A stretch of 64,000 nt of DNA from Hyphomicrobiales bacterium (lineage in GTDB: Bacteria > Pseudomonadota > Alphaproteobacteria > Rhizobiales > Rhizobiaceae), in NCBI GenBank assembly GCA_900467685.1, contig UBQX01000025.1, positions 91,132-155,131 of the forward strand. Reading direction: 5' to 3'. Below, in pieces: positions 17,862 to 27,217 of this stretch; the stretch's first letter is position 1; each line of letters begins with the position of its first letter. Made by a program: the position numbers and the translations under genes. The notes under the pieces were generated by a model. It was not told the origin of the DNA and made no database searches. It saw only the letters and a program-made list of their open reading frames with translations.

Positions 17862-18995
17862 ATGACCTCGCAGCGTATCCTCGACTTCTTCAAGACCCGC
17901 CAGCCGGAAGGTCCGTGCCTCGTCGTCGATCTCGATATCGTCGCCGGCAATTTCAAGGCATTTCGTCATGCCCTGCCGGACAGCCATATCTATTATGCGG
18001 TCAAGGCGAACCCCGCTCCGGAAGTCCTGCGTCTTCTCGCAGGCATGGGCTCCAATTTCGATTGCGCGTCCGTCGCTGAAATCGAAATGGCGCTCGATGC
18101 CGGCGCGACCGCTGCCCGCATTTCCTTCGGCAACACGATCAAGAAGGAACGCGACGTTGCGCGTGCTCATGCGCTGGGCGTCAACCTTTTTGCTGTCGAC
18201 AGCCACGAGGAAGTCGAGAAGATCGCCCGTGCCGCTCCCGGCGCCCGCGTGTTCTGCCGCGTGCTGACGAATGGCGAAGGCGCGGAATGGCCGCTGTCGC
18301 GCAAGTTCGGCTGCGTGCCGCAGATGGCCGTCGACGTGCTCGTCTATGCGCATCAGCTGGGTCTGGAATCCTTCGGCGTCTCGTTCCATGTCGGTTCGCA
18401 GATGACCAAGGTCGATGCCTGGGATGCAGCGCTCTCCGACGCCAAGCGCGTCTTCGTGTCGCTCGCCAAGCAGGGCATCGAGCTGAAGATGGTCAACATG
18501 GGCGGCGGCTTCCCGACGAAGTACCTGAAGGACATTCCGTCGGCTGAAGCCTATGGCCAGGCGATCTTCGCATCGCTCTCCAAGCACTTCGGCAACCGGA
18601 TCCCGATGACCATCATCGAGCCGGGTCGCGGCATGGTCGGCAATGCGGGCGTGATCAAGTCGGAAGTCGTCCTGATCTCGAAGAAGTCGGACAACGACGA
18701 ACACCGATGGGTCTTCCTCGACATCGGCAAGTTCGGCGGTCTGGCTGAAACGATGGACGAAGCCATCCGCTATCCGATCCGCACGGAGCGCGATGCCGAC
18801 GACATGGGTCTTTGCGTGCTGGCCGGCCCGACCTGCGATTCGGCGGATGTTCTTTACGAGAAGAACATGTATCCGCTGCCGCTCTCGCTCACCATCGGTG
18901 ACGAGGTGCTGATCGAAGGCACGGGTGCCTACACGACGACCTATTCGGCCGTCGCCTTCAACGGTTTCGACCCGCTGAAGTCCTACTGCATCTGA
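17862..18995 (+). CDS. odc: Ornithine/lysine decarboxylase, PLP fold type III
   Basis: A 377-residue alanine-racemase-fold decarboxylase that makes putrescine from ornithine (and possibly cadaverine from lysine). The PLP lysine is K48 in YYAVKANP. Also visible are HVGSQ, NMGGGFP, the phosphate-binding EPGRG, and the catalytic Cys325 in GPTCDSADVLY. The length fits the short eukaryotic-like ODC group found in rhizobia and not biosynthetic arginine decarboxylase (over 600 residues). Diaminopimelate decarboxylase is usually longer. The long structured leader suggests control by polyamines or ornithine. A GC-rich hairpin terminator follows. Confidence 0.9.
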   Translation: MTSQRILDFFKTRQPEGPCLVVDLDIVAGNFKAFRHALPDSHIYYAVKANPAPEVLRLLAGMGSNFDCASVAEIEMALDAGATAARISFGNTIKKERDVARAHALGVNLFAVDSHEEVEKIARAAPGARVFCRVLTNGEGAEWPLSRKFGCVPQMAVDVLVYAHQLGLESFGVSFHVGSQMTKVDAWDAALSDAKRVFVSLAKQGIELKMVNMGGGFPTKYLKDIPSAEAYGQAIFASLSKHFGNRIPMTIIEPGRGMVGNAGVIKSEVVLISKKSDNDEHRWVFLDIGKFGGLAETMDEAIRYPIRTERDADDMGLCVLAGPTCDSADVLYEKNMYPLPLSLTIGDEVLIEGTGAYTTTYSAVAFNGFDPLKSYCI

Positions 18996-19001
18996 TCGAT
19001 C

Positions 19002-19025
19002 CGCCCCGGATGAGCCGGGGCGTTT
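19002..19025 (+). terminator. Terminator-like hairpin after odc
   Basis: An 8-base stem CGCCCCGG/CCGGGGCG (19002-19009 with 19015-19022) with a 5-base loop is followed by a short T run. It lies just after the decarboxylase stop codon. The T run is short, so termination may be partial. Confidence 0.65.
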
Positions 19026-19224
19026 CAAGCCGGCCGCGAAACCGTCACAAAGCCTTCATCTGCCGTTCAGACAGGAACGGTTATTAAGGCACCCAGACGG
19101 AATTGAAGCAGGTTTGACAGAAGTCTGGTCGGTAGCGACCTCAAGCCATCGCCCTTTGCGGGGCGAGGCATTCACCCAAGATATCCGGGCCGCATTGAGC
19201 GGTATTGAAGTTCGGGAGGCCACG

Positions 19225-19812
19225 ATGGCCCTTGTTCTTGATGTCCTTCGCGCGAACAACGCGCCTGAATTCACCATCGAGCCGGAAGCTGCCGGCGATG
19301 TCGTTGCTCGTGAGCGCCTGCTGGATGCCGCCATGGGCCCGAACCGTCGCAAGAAGTCGTCGGAGAAGCTGCGCCGTGGGCGGCTGCCGGCCGAAGGCCT
19401 GGCTTTCGTGGCGCGCGACCGCGCCGGTCACGTCATCGGCACCGTGCGCCTGTGGAACGTGCATGCCGGCATCACGCCGGGCGGCGCGCCACTGCCGGCG
19501 CTTCTGCTTGGTCCGCTGGCCGTCGATGCTGCCCATGAAGGCAAGGGCATTGGCGCGGCGCTGATGCGTGCGTCGATCTTCGAAGCCCGCCGCCTTGGCC
19601 ATGGCGCGATCCTCCTCGTCGGGGACGCACCCTATTATGAGCGTTTCGGCTTCTTTGCCGACAAGACCTCGACGCTGATGATGCCGGGCCCGTTCGAGCG
19701 GTCGCGCTTCCTCGCGCTGGAGCTGGAAGACGGCTGGCTCAAGGGTGCTGCGGGCGTTCTCGTGCCGTGTGGTCGAAAGCTCTCGGTCGCCCCCATCAAG
19801 AAGGCGGCCTGA
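19225..19812 (+). CDS. GNAT-family N-acetyltransferase
   Basis: The frame is open from 19114, but the ATG at 19225 has a good ribosome-binding site (gggaggc) nine bases upstream, so I take that start (195 residues). The acetyl-CoA site is visible as LLLGPLAVDAAHEGKGIGAALM (here given as GPLAVD..HEGKGIG), the Q/RxxGxG/A pattern of GNATs, followed by LVGDAPYYERFGF. This resembles the YhbS-like group with a basic N-terminal region (GPNRRKKSSEKLRRG). The substrate is unknown. It lies downstream of odc on the same strand, separated by a terminator-like hairpin, so a polyamine acetyltransferase role is only a possibility. Confidence 0.85.
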   Translation: MALVLDVLRANNAPEFTIEPEAAGDVVARERLLDAAMGPNRRKKSSEKLRRGRLPAEGLAFVARDRAGHVIGTVRLWNVHAGITPGGAPLPALLLGPLAVDAAHEGKGIGAALMRASIFEARRLGHGAILLVGDAPYYERFGFFADKTSTLMMPGPFERSRFLALELEDGWLKGAAGVLVPCGRKLSVAPIKKAA

Positions 19813-19839
19813 ACCGTCCGAAGTGATGCGTCAATTGAT

Positions 19840-19869
19840 ATGCCGGTTCCGAAAGGGGCCGGCATTTTT
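19840..19869 (+). terminator. Rho-independent terminator after the GNAT gene
   Basis: A 10-base stem, tgccggttcc (19841-19850) with ggggccggca (19855-19864), has two G·T pairs and is closed by a GAAA tetraloop and extended by an A-T pair. It is followed by TTTTT. It ends the odc/GNAT region before the pst promoter. Confidence 0.85.
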
Positions 19870-20047
19870 GCGTTTACTGACGGATTTTCGGTAGCAGGCA
19901 TGAGGGACTCGCGGGCATTGCATCTGGATTGTTACAATCGCTGTCGCAAACCGGTCCTGCCGAAGCGCCTACCCCGGTTCCTCTGAATTATGGTCAACCT
20001 TATGATAAGATATATGTTTTTCTGAAGCGCTGACGGCTCCACCGGGG

Positions 20048-20090
20048 CTGTCATATATCCTTCATACAAGTGTCACATAAGCGTAACTCC
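20048..20090 (+). promoter_or_regulatory. Pho box upstream of pstS
   Basis: Direct 11-base repeats in phase: CTGTCATATAT (20048-20058), CCTTCATACAA (20059-20069), GTGTCACATAA (20070-20080) and a weak fourth. They match the PhoB consensus CTGTCAT-N4-CTGTCAT and lie about 90-130 bases before pstS. The rest of 19870-20176 holds the pstS leader and no gene. Binding of PhoB is inferred from the match. Confidence 0.8.
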
Positions 20091-20176
20091 TGGAGCCTAA
20101 TGAACCCCCAAGCCGTGGTCCTTGAGAGAGAGGGGGCGGCCTGAAGGAATTACCATCACGTACAGGGAGAACTGCC

Positions 20177-21205
20177 GTGAACCTCATCCGCAAATTCGCA
20201 GTCGGCGCCGCCGCTGCCGCTCTCAGCCTCACGCTTGCCGGCGCATCGCTGGCTGCCGACATCACCGGCGCTGGCTCCAGCTTCATCAACCCGGTTCTGT
20301 CCAAGTGGGCTGAAGGCTACAAGGCCGCCACGAGCAACACCGTGAACTATCAGTCGGTCGGTTCGGGCGCCGGCATCAAGCAGCTTCTCGCCAAGACGGT
20401 TGTCTTCGGCGCAACCGACAAGCCGATGAGCGATGGCGATCTCGAGAAGAACGGCCTTGCCCAGTTCCCGATGATCTCCGGCGGCATCGTCGTCACGTAT
20501 AACATCGAAGGCGTGAAGCCGGGCGAACTGGTATTTGACGGCGAAACGCTCGCCGGCATCTTCCTCGGCAAGATCACCAAGTGGGACGACGCTGCTCTCA
20601 AGAAGCTGAACCCCGATGCCAAGCTGCCCTCCACGCCGATCTCGGTTGTTTACCGCGCTGACGGTTCGGGCACGACCTTCAACTTCACCAACTACCTCGC
20701 GAAGGTTTCGCCTGAGTGGAAGGAAAAGGTTGGTTCGGACACGGCCGTTCAGTGGCCGGTCGGCTTCGGCGCCAAGGGCTCTGAAGGCGTTTCCACCACG
20801 GTTGCCCAGACCGCCGGTTCGATCTCCTACGTCGAGTACTCCTACGTTGTTGCCAACAAGATGGGCTTCTCGAAGATGAAGAACGCTGCCGGCAAGGTCG
20901 TCGAGCCGAAGCTTGACACGTTCGCCGCTGCCGCTGCCAACGCTGACTGGAAGGGTTCGAAGAACTTCAACGTCATCGTCACCAACCAGCCGGGCGACAA
21001 CACCTGGCCGATCGCCGCATCGACCTGGGTTGTTCTCTACAAGCAGCCGGCCGACAAGGCTCTGAACCAGGGCGCTCTGGACTTCTTCAAGTGGGCCTAT
21101 GAAAAGGGCCAGAAGGACGCCACGACGCTGAACTACGTAGCCATCCCGGATGCCGTCGCCAAGGTGGTCATGGAATCCTGGGACAAGGACTTCGCTGCCA
21201 AGTAA
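20177..21205 (+). CDS. pstS: Phosphate ABC transporter, periplasmic phosphate-binding protein PstS
   Basis: A 342-residue periplasmic binding protein. A signal peptide ([20 protein letters not shown], cleavage after SLA) precedes the mature start [18 protein letters not shown], the typical PstS phosphate-binding N-terminus. ATDKPMSD and [16 protein letters not shown] are the other anion-binding loops. The start GTG at 20177 follows a purine-rich AGGGAGAA site. First gene of pstSCAB. It is followed by a hairpin before pstC that could leave pstS more highly expressed than the membrane genes. Confidence 0.97.
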   Translation: MNLIRKFAVGAAAAALSLTLAGASLAADITGAGSSFINPVLSKWAEGYKAATSNTVNYQSVGSGAGIKQLLAKTVVFGATDKPMSDGDLEKNGLAQFPMISGGIVVTYNIEGVKPGELVFDGETLAGIFLGKITKWDDAALKKLNPDAKLPSTPISVVYRADGSGTTFNFTNYLAKVSPEWKEKVGSDTAVQWPVGFGAKGSEGVSTTVAQTAGSISYVEYSYVVANKMGFSKMKNAAGKVVEPKLDTFAAAAANADWKGSKNFNVIVTNQPGDNTWPIAASTWVVLYKQPADKALNQGALDFFKWAYEKGQKDATTLNYVAIPDAVAKVVMESWDKDFAAK

Positions 21206-21226
21206 TCGGCACATCATGCGAAATTG

Positions 21227-21255
21227 GCGGACAGAGATGATCTCTGTCCGCTTTT
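21227..21255 (+). terminator. Intra-operon hairpin between pstS and pstC (attenuator or processing stop)
   Basis: A perfect 11-base stem GCGGACAGAGA/TCTCTGTCCGC (21227-21237 with 21241-21251) with a 3-base loop is followed by TTTT. It sits 21 bases after the pstS stop and 25 before pstC. Such hairpins partly terminate transcription or protect the 3' end, and so favour the binding protein. Confidence 0.75.
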
Positions 21256-21279
21256 CATGACCGGGACAGGGGTTGCAGA

Positions 21280-22251
21280 ATGGTCGACGCGACGAACGGG
21301 GCTGATTTTTCGAGGGTGGACGTTGCTGCCATCACGAAAACCTTCAAGTTACAGGACCGCATATTCTTCTTGATGACATTCGCATCGGCCGCCTTGGTCG
21401 TCCTGATGCTGCTCGCCATTCTCGTCGTTCTGGTGATCGACGCGCTTCCGACCTTCCAGGCCTACGGTCTGTCCTTCCTCTGGGGCACGTCATGGAGTGC
21501 GCCGACCGAGAAATTCGGCGCTGTTCCCGCAGTGCTTGGAACGCTGATCAGTTCGCTGATCGCCATGCTCATTGCCGTGCCGCTCTCCTTCGGCATCGCC
21601 ATCTTCCTGACGGAGCTTTGCCCCGGCCCGCTGCGCCGCCCGATCGGGACGGCTATCGAACTGCTCGCCGGCGTTCCGTCCATCATCTACGGCATTGTTG
21701 GCCTCTTCGTGCTCGTGCCGCTGATGCAGCTTTACATCCTGCCTTTTCTGATCGCCACGGTCGGCCAGGTTCCGATCATCGGCTACCTGTTCCAGCCGCC
21801 GGCACCGGGCGTGGGCCTGCTCACCGCGAGCTTCGTGCTTGCCATCATGGTTCTGCCCTTCATCACCGCCATCACCCGCGACGTCTTCCTGACGGTTCCG
21901 CCGATGCTGCGTGAGTCCGCCTACGGCATGGGCATGACGACCTGGGAAGTTGCCCGCAACATCCTGATCCCCTATACGCGCCGCGGCCTTGTCGGCGGTA
22001 TCATGCTGGGTCTTGGCCGTGCGCTCGGCGAAACCATGGCCGTTACCTTCGTGGTCGGCTCGGTCACCCGCCTGCAGTCGTCGATCATTTCGCCCTCGAC
22101 GACCATCTCCGCGCAGATTGCCAACACGTTCGGCGAAGCCGACGGGTTGCAGCTTTCCAGCCTGATCGCCCTTGGCCTCCTGCTCTTCATCCTGTCGTTC
22201 TGCGTGCTTGCGCTGGCGAAGTGGATGATCGGCCGCTCTGAGTCATTCTGA
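21280..22251 (+). CDS. pstC: Phosphate ABC transporter permease PstC
   Basis: A 323-residue inner-membrane permease with about six spans. The ABC-coupling EAA loop is visible as MRESAYGMGMTTWEVARNI, followed by GLGRALGETMAVTFVVGS. A 30-residue hydrophilic N-terminus precedes the first span. It follows pstS after the hairpin and precedes pstA by 11 bases. Confidence 0.96.
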   Translation: MVDATNGADFSRVDVAAITKTFKLQDRIFFLMTFASAALVVLMLLAILVVLVIDALPTFQAYGLSFLWGTSWSAPTEKFGAVPAVLGTLISSLIAMLIAVPLSFGIAIFLTELCPGPLRRPIGTAIELLAGVPSIIYGIVGLFVLVPLMQLYILPFLIATVGQVPIIGYLFQPPAPGVGLLTASFVLAIMVLPFITAITRDVFLTVPPMLRESAYGMGMTTWEVARNILIPYTRRGLVGGIMLGLGRALGETMAVTFVVGSVTRLQSSIISPSTTISAQIANTFGEADGLQLSSLIALGLLLFILSFCVLALAKWMIGRSESF

Positions 22252-22262
22252 GGATCGCCCCC

Positions 22263-23114
22263 ATGGAAAATACCATTCGTCAGAACATCATGTCACGGCG
22301 CTATGCGCGCAACCGGCTGATGATGACGCTTTCCGTCATCGCCGCGGGCCTCGGCATGTTTTTCCTTGCGGTCATTCTCGGCACGCTTCTTTATCGCGGC
22401 GTCTCGGCGCTGAGCCTCGACGTATTCACGATGACCATTCCGGCTGAAGGCTCGCGCGGCGGTCTGCTGAACGCGATCTACGGCACTGTCATGGTCACGT
22501 TCTTCGCGATCCTCATTGCGGCGCCGATCGGCATTCTGGCCGGCACCTTCCTTGTTGAATATGCCAATGGCTCAAAGCTTGCCGAAGTCGCGAAGTTCAT
22601 CAACGACATCCTGCTGTCGGCCCCCTCGATCATCATCGGCGTGTTTGTCTATGGGGCCATCGTCGTGCCGATGCGCGGCAACTCGGCCATTGCCGGTATC
22701 GCGGCGCTTGCGCTGATCGCGCTGCCGGTGGTCAACCGCACGACGCAGGACATGTTGCTGCTGGTTCCCAACGCGCTGCGCGAGGCGACGGCCGCTCTTG
22801 GCGCCCCGCGCTGGAAGGCGATGACGCATGTCATCTACCGTTCCGCCTGGACGGGCATCCTGACTGGCATCCTTCTGGCCGTCGCGCGCATCAGCGGCGA
22901 AACCGCGCCGCTTCTCTTCACGGCTGGCTATTCCAAGTTCATGAATGCCGGCTTCACGGGACCGATTGCCACGCTGCCGGTTGCGATCAATACTCTTGCC
23001 GCCGATCCGGGCGAAGATCTGAAGCAGCTGGCCTGGGCCGGCGCGCTGATCATCACCGTCGCGATCCTCGCCATCAACATCCTTGCCCGCCTGATGGGCG
23101 GCCGCCGCCAGTGA
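22263..23114 (+). CDS. pstA: Phosphate ABC transporter permease PstA
   Basis: A 283-residue permease with about six spans. The EAA loop is NALREATAALGAPRWKAMTH, followed by ARISGETAPLLFTAGY, typical of PstA. It starts 11 bases after pstC and ends 27 bases before pstB. With PstC it forms the membrane channel of the high-affinity phosphate importer. Confidence 0.96.
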   Translation: MENTIRQNIMSRRYARNRLMMTLSVIAAGLGMFFLAVILGTLLYRGVSALSLDVFTMTIPAEGSRGGLLNAIYGTVMVTFFAILIAAPIGILAGTFLVEYANGSKLAEVAKFINDILLSAPSIIIGVFVYGAIVVPMRGNSAIAGIAALALIALPVVNRTTQDMLLLVPNALREATAALGAPRWKAMTHVIYRSAWTGILTGILLAVARISGETAPLLFTAGYSKFMNAGFTGPIATLPVAINTLAADPGEDLKQLAWAGALIITVAILAINILARLMGGRRQ

Positions 23115-23141
23115 CGCGGACGCAACGATAGGATTGGAATT

Positions 23142-23975
23142 ATGAACATGACCGATATGAATTCCCAGAGCGTCATCCAGAACCGCGGCGGCTCCTTCGG
23201 CCCGGCCGATCTCGAAATGCCGGTGAAGGTGGAAGTGAAGAACCTCGACTTCACCTACCAGAACGGCCATCGCGTCTTGAAGAACGTCAACATGAAGATC
23301 CGCGACAAGACGGTCACGGCCTTCATCGGTCCGTCCGGCTGCGGCAAGTCCACGCTGCTGCGCACCTTCAATCGCATGTACGATCTCTATCCGGGCCAGA
23401 AGGTCGAGGGCGAGATCCTGCTCGACGGCAAGAACATCCTGGCCAAGGATGTCGACCTGAACAACCTGCGCGCCAAGGTCGGCATGGTATTCCAGAAGCC
23501 GACGCCGTTCCCGATGTCGATCTATGAAAACATCGCCTTCGGCATTCGTCTCTATGAGAAGATCTCGAAGTCGGAAATGAACGACCGCGTCGAAGCGGCG
23601 CTCACCGAGGCCGCTCTGTGGAATGAAGTGAAGGACAAGATCAACCAGTCGGGCCTCGGCCTCTCCGGTGGTCAGCAGCAGCGCCTCTGCATCGCCCGCG
23701 CGATTGCCGTCAAGCCGTCCGTCCTGCTCCTCGACGAGCCGGCCTCGGCGCTCGACCCGATCTCTACCGCTAAGATTGAGGAGTTGATCGAATCGCTCCG
23801 TTCGCAGTATTGCATTGCCATCGTCACGCATAACATGCAGCAGGCGGCCCGTACCTCGCAGTACACCGCCTTCATGTATCTCGGCGAACTGGTCGAATTC
23901 GACTCGACCGACAAGCTCTTCAGCGCGCCGAGCCAGCAGCGCACGAGCGATTACATCACCGGCCGCTTCGGCTGA
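23142..23975 (+). CDS. pstB: Phosphate ABC transporter ATPase PstB
   Basis: A 277-residue ABC ATPase. Walker [10 protein letters not shown] lies at residues 63-71. The Q-loop is [11 protein letters not shown], the signature LSGGQQQRL, Walker [14 protein letters not shown], and the switch His lies in [12 protein letters not shown]. The phrase [15 protein letters not shown] is specific to PstB. The operon ends here. phoU and phoB, which usually follow in rhizobia, are absent. Confidence 0.97.
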   Translation: MNMTDMNSQSVIQNRGGSFGPADLEMPVKVEVKNLDFTYQNGHRVLKNVNMKIRDKTVTAFIGPSGCGKSTLLRTFNRMYDLYPGQKVEGEILLDGKNILAKDVDLNNLRAKVGMVFQKPTPFPMSIYENIAFGIRLYEKISKSEMNDRVEAALTEAALWNEVKDKINQSGLGLSGGQQQRLCIARAIAVKPSVLLLDEPASALDPISTAKIEELIESLRSQYCIAIVTHNMQQAARTSQYTAFMYLGELVEFDSTDKLFSAPSQQRTSDYITGRFG

Positions 23976-24014
23976 GTGGATTGTAAGGAAAAATACGGGA
24001 CGTTCGCGTTCCTG

Positions 24015-24048
24015 CCGGTGGGTTGTCTGGAGGCAGCCCGCCGGTTTT
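24015..24048 (+). terminator. Terminator of the pst operon
   Basis: An 11-base stem ccggtgggttg/cagcccgccgg (24015-24025 with 24034-24044, two G·T pairs) and an 8-base loop are followed by TTTTGTTTT. It lies between pstB and the convergent epmB gene. Confidence 0.85.
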
Positions 24049-24069
24049 GTTTTGTGCTATCCGATATGT

Positions 24070-25107
24070 TCAGGGATACGGATGTTTTCCGCCGCGAAAG
24101 TCGGTGACGGTGAGGCCGGCTTGGTCAACCGCATGCTCCGCCGCATTCACATAAGCCTTGCCGTGACCGCCCGGAATGTCGAGCACGTAATGCGGCTGGC
24201 AAAGCCCCGATAGCCTGCCGCGCAGCGAGGAGACCAGCGCCTGGCCTTCCTCGATGGTGAGACGGAAATGCGAGGTGCCGGGGGCAAGGTCCGGGTGGTG
24301 CAGGTAATAGGGCTTGATGCGGTTTTCGACGAAGGTACGCATCAGCTCCGCCAGCACCTCCGCATCGTCGTTGACACCCTTCAGCAGCACCGACTGGCTG
24401 ACCATGGCAATGCCGGCATCGACGAGACGCGCACAGGCCCTGCGCCCGGACTCGGTAAATTCGTCCCCATGGTTGGCGTGGAGCGCGACATACACGCTCT
24501 TGCCGGTGGCCCTCAGCAGCGCGATCAGCTCGCCAGAAATCCGCTCGGGGTCGACGAGCGGGACGCGGGAATGGATGCGGATGACCTTCACATGGTCGAT
24601 CCGGCTCAGCGGTGCCAGCAGCCGTTCAAGCCGCCGGGGAGAGAGGACCAGCGGATCACCACCGGTCAGGATGACTTCCCAGATGTCTTCGTGCTCGCGG
24701 ATATAGGCGAGCGCCGCATCCAGTTTTTCCGCCGCCAGCAGGCCATCGCCCGCCGGGCCGACCATCTCGCGGCGGAAGCAGAAGCGGCAATAGACCGGGC
24801 AGACATGCACGGCCTTTAGCAGCACGCGATCCGGATAGCGATGCACGACGCCTTCGACGGGTGTGAAGCGCTTGTCGGAGATCGGGTCGGCGCTTTCCTC
24901 CGGCAGCGTGTCGAGTTCGCGGGCGTCGGGGATGAACTGCCGCGCCATGGCGCTGTCCGGTCCCGCGCGCTCGATCAGCGCCGCCATTTCCGGCGTCACG
25001 GCCACCGCATAGCGGGCGGCGACGGCGTCGAGGGCGGGGGAGGGCTCTACCAGCCCCGCCATGGCAAGATCGTCCAATGAGTTGAGCGAAACGCCGGCCT
25101 TGATCAT
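24070..25107 (-). CDS. epmB: EF-P lysine 2,3-aminomutase-like enzyme EpmB
   Basis: A 345-residue radical-SAM, PLP-dependent aminomutase that makes (R)-beta-lysine for EF-P modification. The iron-sulphur triad CxxxCxxC is C103, C107, C110 (VCPVYCRFC). EVILTGGDPLVLS is the SAM-binding GGDP region. It is shorter than true lysine 2,3-aminomutase (about 420 residues), as expected for EpmB. Its ATG overlaps the epmA stop by 4 bases. The efp gene lies just beyond epmA in the opposite direction, which fixes the role. Confidence 0.94.
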   Translation of the reverse strand: MIKAGVSLNSLDDLAMAGLVEPSPALDAVAARYAVAVTPEMAALIERAGPDSAMARQFIPDARELDTLPEESADPISDKRFTPVEGVVHRYPDRVLLKAVHVCPVYCRFCFRREMVGPAGDGLLAAEKLDAALAYIREHEDIWEVILTGGDPLVLSPRRLERLLAPLSRIDHVKVIRIHSRVPLVDPERISGELIALLRATGKSVYVALHANHGDEFTESGRRACARLVDAGIAMVSQSVLLKGVNDDAEVLAELMRTFVENRIKPYYLHHPDLAPGTSHFRLTIEEGQALVSSLRGRLSGLCQPHYVLDIPGGHGKAYVNAAEHAVDQAGLTVTDFRGGKHPYP

Positions 25108-26180
25108 GGGGCGGACCCCGCCATAAATTCAGCGACGGGCGTCCAGATGACATCCTCGATCTTGCGCGCGCCGGTCGCGAGCATGGCCAGCCGGTCGAAG
25201 CCGAGCGCGATGCCGCTGGCCTCGGGCATGATCGTCAGCGCTTCCAGAAAATCCTCGTCCAGCGGATAGCGCTCGCCATAGATGCGAGCCTTTTCGGCCA
25301 TTTCCATCTCGAAGCGGCGGCGCTGTTCGGCGGCGTCGGTGAGTTCGCCGAAGGCATTCGCCAGTTCGACGCCGCAGGCGTAGAGCTCGAAGCGTTCGGC
25401 GACGCGGCCGTCCTTCGGCGCGCGGCGGGCCAGTGCCGCTTCGGCCACCGGATATTCGCAGAGGATCGTCGCGCAGCCTTGGCCCAGATGCGGTTCAACC
25501 TTGCCGACGATCACCTTGGAGAAGAGGTCCGCCCAGGTGTCGTCATCGGAGACGGAAAGACCCTGCGTGCGCATCTGTGTGGCCAGCGCCTCGCGGTCCG
25601 TCGTGCCATCGGCATGGATCGTCGCCAGCAGGTCGATATCGGCATGGCGGGCAAAGGCCTCGGCGACAGTCAGCCGTTCGGGCTCGGCAAAGGGGTCGCA
25701 TTCGTGGCCGGCGAAGCGGAAGCGGTCGATGCCGGTCGTGCGGGCGGAAACTGCCAGCAGATCGGCACAGTCGGTCATCAGCTGGTCGTAGGTCTCGCCG
25801 GCGCGATACCATTCCAGCATGGTGAATTCCGGATGGTGCAGCGGCCCGCGTTCGCGGTTGCGCCAGACATGGGCGAAGGTGCAGAGGCGCGTCTCGCCGG
25901 CGGCCAGAAGTTTCTTGGCGGCGAATTCCGGCGAGGTGTGGAGATAGAAGGGGAGCGCTGTGCCATCGATGGTCAGCGCCTGCGTCTCGAAGGCATGCAA
26001 ATGCGCCTCGTTGCCGGGCGAGACCTGCAAAGCCGCAGTCTCGACCTCGACGAAATCGCGCTCGGCAAACCACAGCCTGAAGGCGGCCATGAGACGGTTG
26101 CGGCCGAGGAGCAGGGGCCGGCGGTCGGCATGGATATGCGGCTCCCACCAGGGGCTTTTCTCGCGGCTCTTCTCGATCAT
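25104..26180 (-). CDS. epmA: EF-P lysine lysyltransferase EpmA (GenX/PoxA)
   Basis: A 358-residue class II lysyl-tRNA synthetase paralogue without the anticodon-binding domain. It attaches (R)-beta-lysine to EF-P. Class II motif 2 is visible in VWRNRERGPLHHPEFTMLEW and motif 3 in SGIALGFDRLAMLATG; HTSPEFAAKKLL is the substrate-binding region. The length is that of EpmA (~325-350) and not LysS (~500). First gene of the epmA-epmB operon, divergent from efp with 154 bases between starts. Confidence 0.95.
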   Translation of the reverse strand: MIEKSREKSPWWEPHIHADRRPLLLGRNRLMAAFRLWFAERDFVEVETAALQVSPGNEAHLHAFETQALTIDGTALPFYLHTSPEFAAKKLLAAGETRLCTFAHVWRNRERGPLHHPEFTMLEWYRAGETYDQLMTDCADLLAVSARTTGIDRFRFAGHECDPFAEPERLTVAEAFARHADIDLLATIHADGTTDREALATQMRTQGLSVSDDDTWADLFSKVIVGKVEPHLGQGCATILCEYPVAEAALARRAPKDGRVAERFELYACGVELANAFGELTDAAEQRRRFEMEMAEKARIYGERYPLDEDFLEALTIMPEASGIALGFDRLAMLATGARKIEDVIWTPVAEFMAGSAP

Positions 26181-26334
26181 CGTCCGGTTACTCTCGAAGT
26201 CCGGCGAAATCTTCGCGTGCGGACTGGCCTTTTGCCTGAAATTGCGTTAGTGCGCCCGCAATGAACATTTCGGAACGCGGGCGGGCCATGCCGGTCCCTT
26301 TAAGGCGCGTTTCATCGAGATACAAGGACGTCTT

Positions 26335-26904
26335 ATGGTCAAGATCATCGCCTCGTCGGTCCGCAAGGGCAATGTCCTCGAAGTCGAGGGCAAGCTTTAT
26401 GTCGTTCTGACCGCCCAGAACTTCCACCCCGGCAAGGGCACGCCGGTCACGCAGGTTGACATGCGCCGCATCGTCGATGGCGTGAAGGTGTCGGAGCGCT
26501 GGAAGACGACGGAACAGGTCGAGCGCGCCTTCGTTGAAGACACGGCGCATTCCTACCTCTACAACGACGATGAAGGCTTCCACTTCATGAACCCGGAAAC
26601 CTATGACCAGCTGGTCATGGACAAGGAATCCGTGGGCGATGCCGCTGCCTATCTCGAAGAAGGCATGAGCGTCATTCTCTCGGTTCACGAAGGCCGTGCG
26701 CTGGCGCTCGAACTGCCGCGCCACGCGACGCTCGAAATCATGGAAACCGAGCCGGTCGTCAAGGGCCAGACGGCGTCCTCGTCCTACAAGCCGGCGATCC
26801 TGTCGAACGGCGTCCGCACGCTCGTCCCCGGCCACATCACCCCCGGCACGCGCGTCGTCATCCTGACGGAAGACGGTTCCTACGTCGAACGCGCCAAGGA
26901 TTGA
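26335..26904 (+). CDS. efp: Elongation factor P
   Basis: A 189-residue three-domain EF-P that rescues ribosomes stalled at polyproline. The modified lysine is K34 in the loop HPGKGTP, the site used by EpmA/EpmB encoded next door. The usual C-terminal signature ([20 protein letters not shown]) is present. The ATG is preceded by AAGGAC. A strong terminator follows. Confidence 0.98.
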   Translation: MVKIIASSVRKGNVLEVEGKLYVVLTAQNFHPGKGTPVTQVDMRRIVDGVKVSERWKTTEQVERAFVEDTAHSYLYNDDEGFHFMNPETYDQLVMDKESVGDAAAYLEEGMSVILSVHEGRALALELPRHATLEIMETEPVVKGQTASSSYKPAILSNGVRTLVPGHITPGTRVVILTEDGSYVERAKD

Positions 26905-26943
26905 TGTTTCGCGGCATCGGTTGCCGCACCATCTCTTGAATGA

Positions 26944-26985
26944 CAAAGGGCGCTCAACCCAGACCGGGGAGCGCCCTTTGCTTTT
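26944..26985 (+). terminator. Rho-independent terminator after efp
   Basis: A 12-base perfect stem CAAAGGGCGCTC/GAGCGCCCTTTG (26944-26955 with 26969-26980) is followed by CTTTT. The rest of 26986-27217 has no gene I can support; it is the leader and promoter region of the DUF1989 gene. Confidence 0.88.
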
Positions 26986-27217
26986 ACCCGGACAATCGCG
27001 AACGCGCAGCCGAACGGCGCAGCAGGCGATCTTCGATGACGGGTGGTGAATGATAGATATGGTGCCGGAGCAGGAATTCAAGACCTCCCGGCGGGCGTGA
27101 GTTCGGCCACCTGAATAGCGTGACGCATCGCTGATCCACAGGCCGGCGTGGCGGGATGCTTGCCAGGCGTGAACGAAGGCGTAAACGTGAGGGCTCGCGA
27201 TCAACTGGAGCTTTCGC

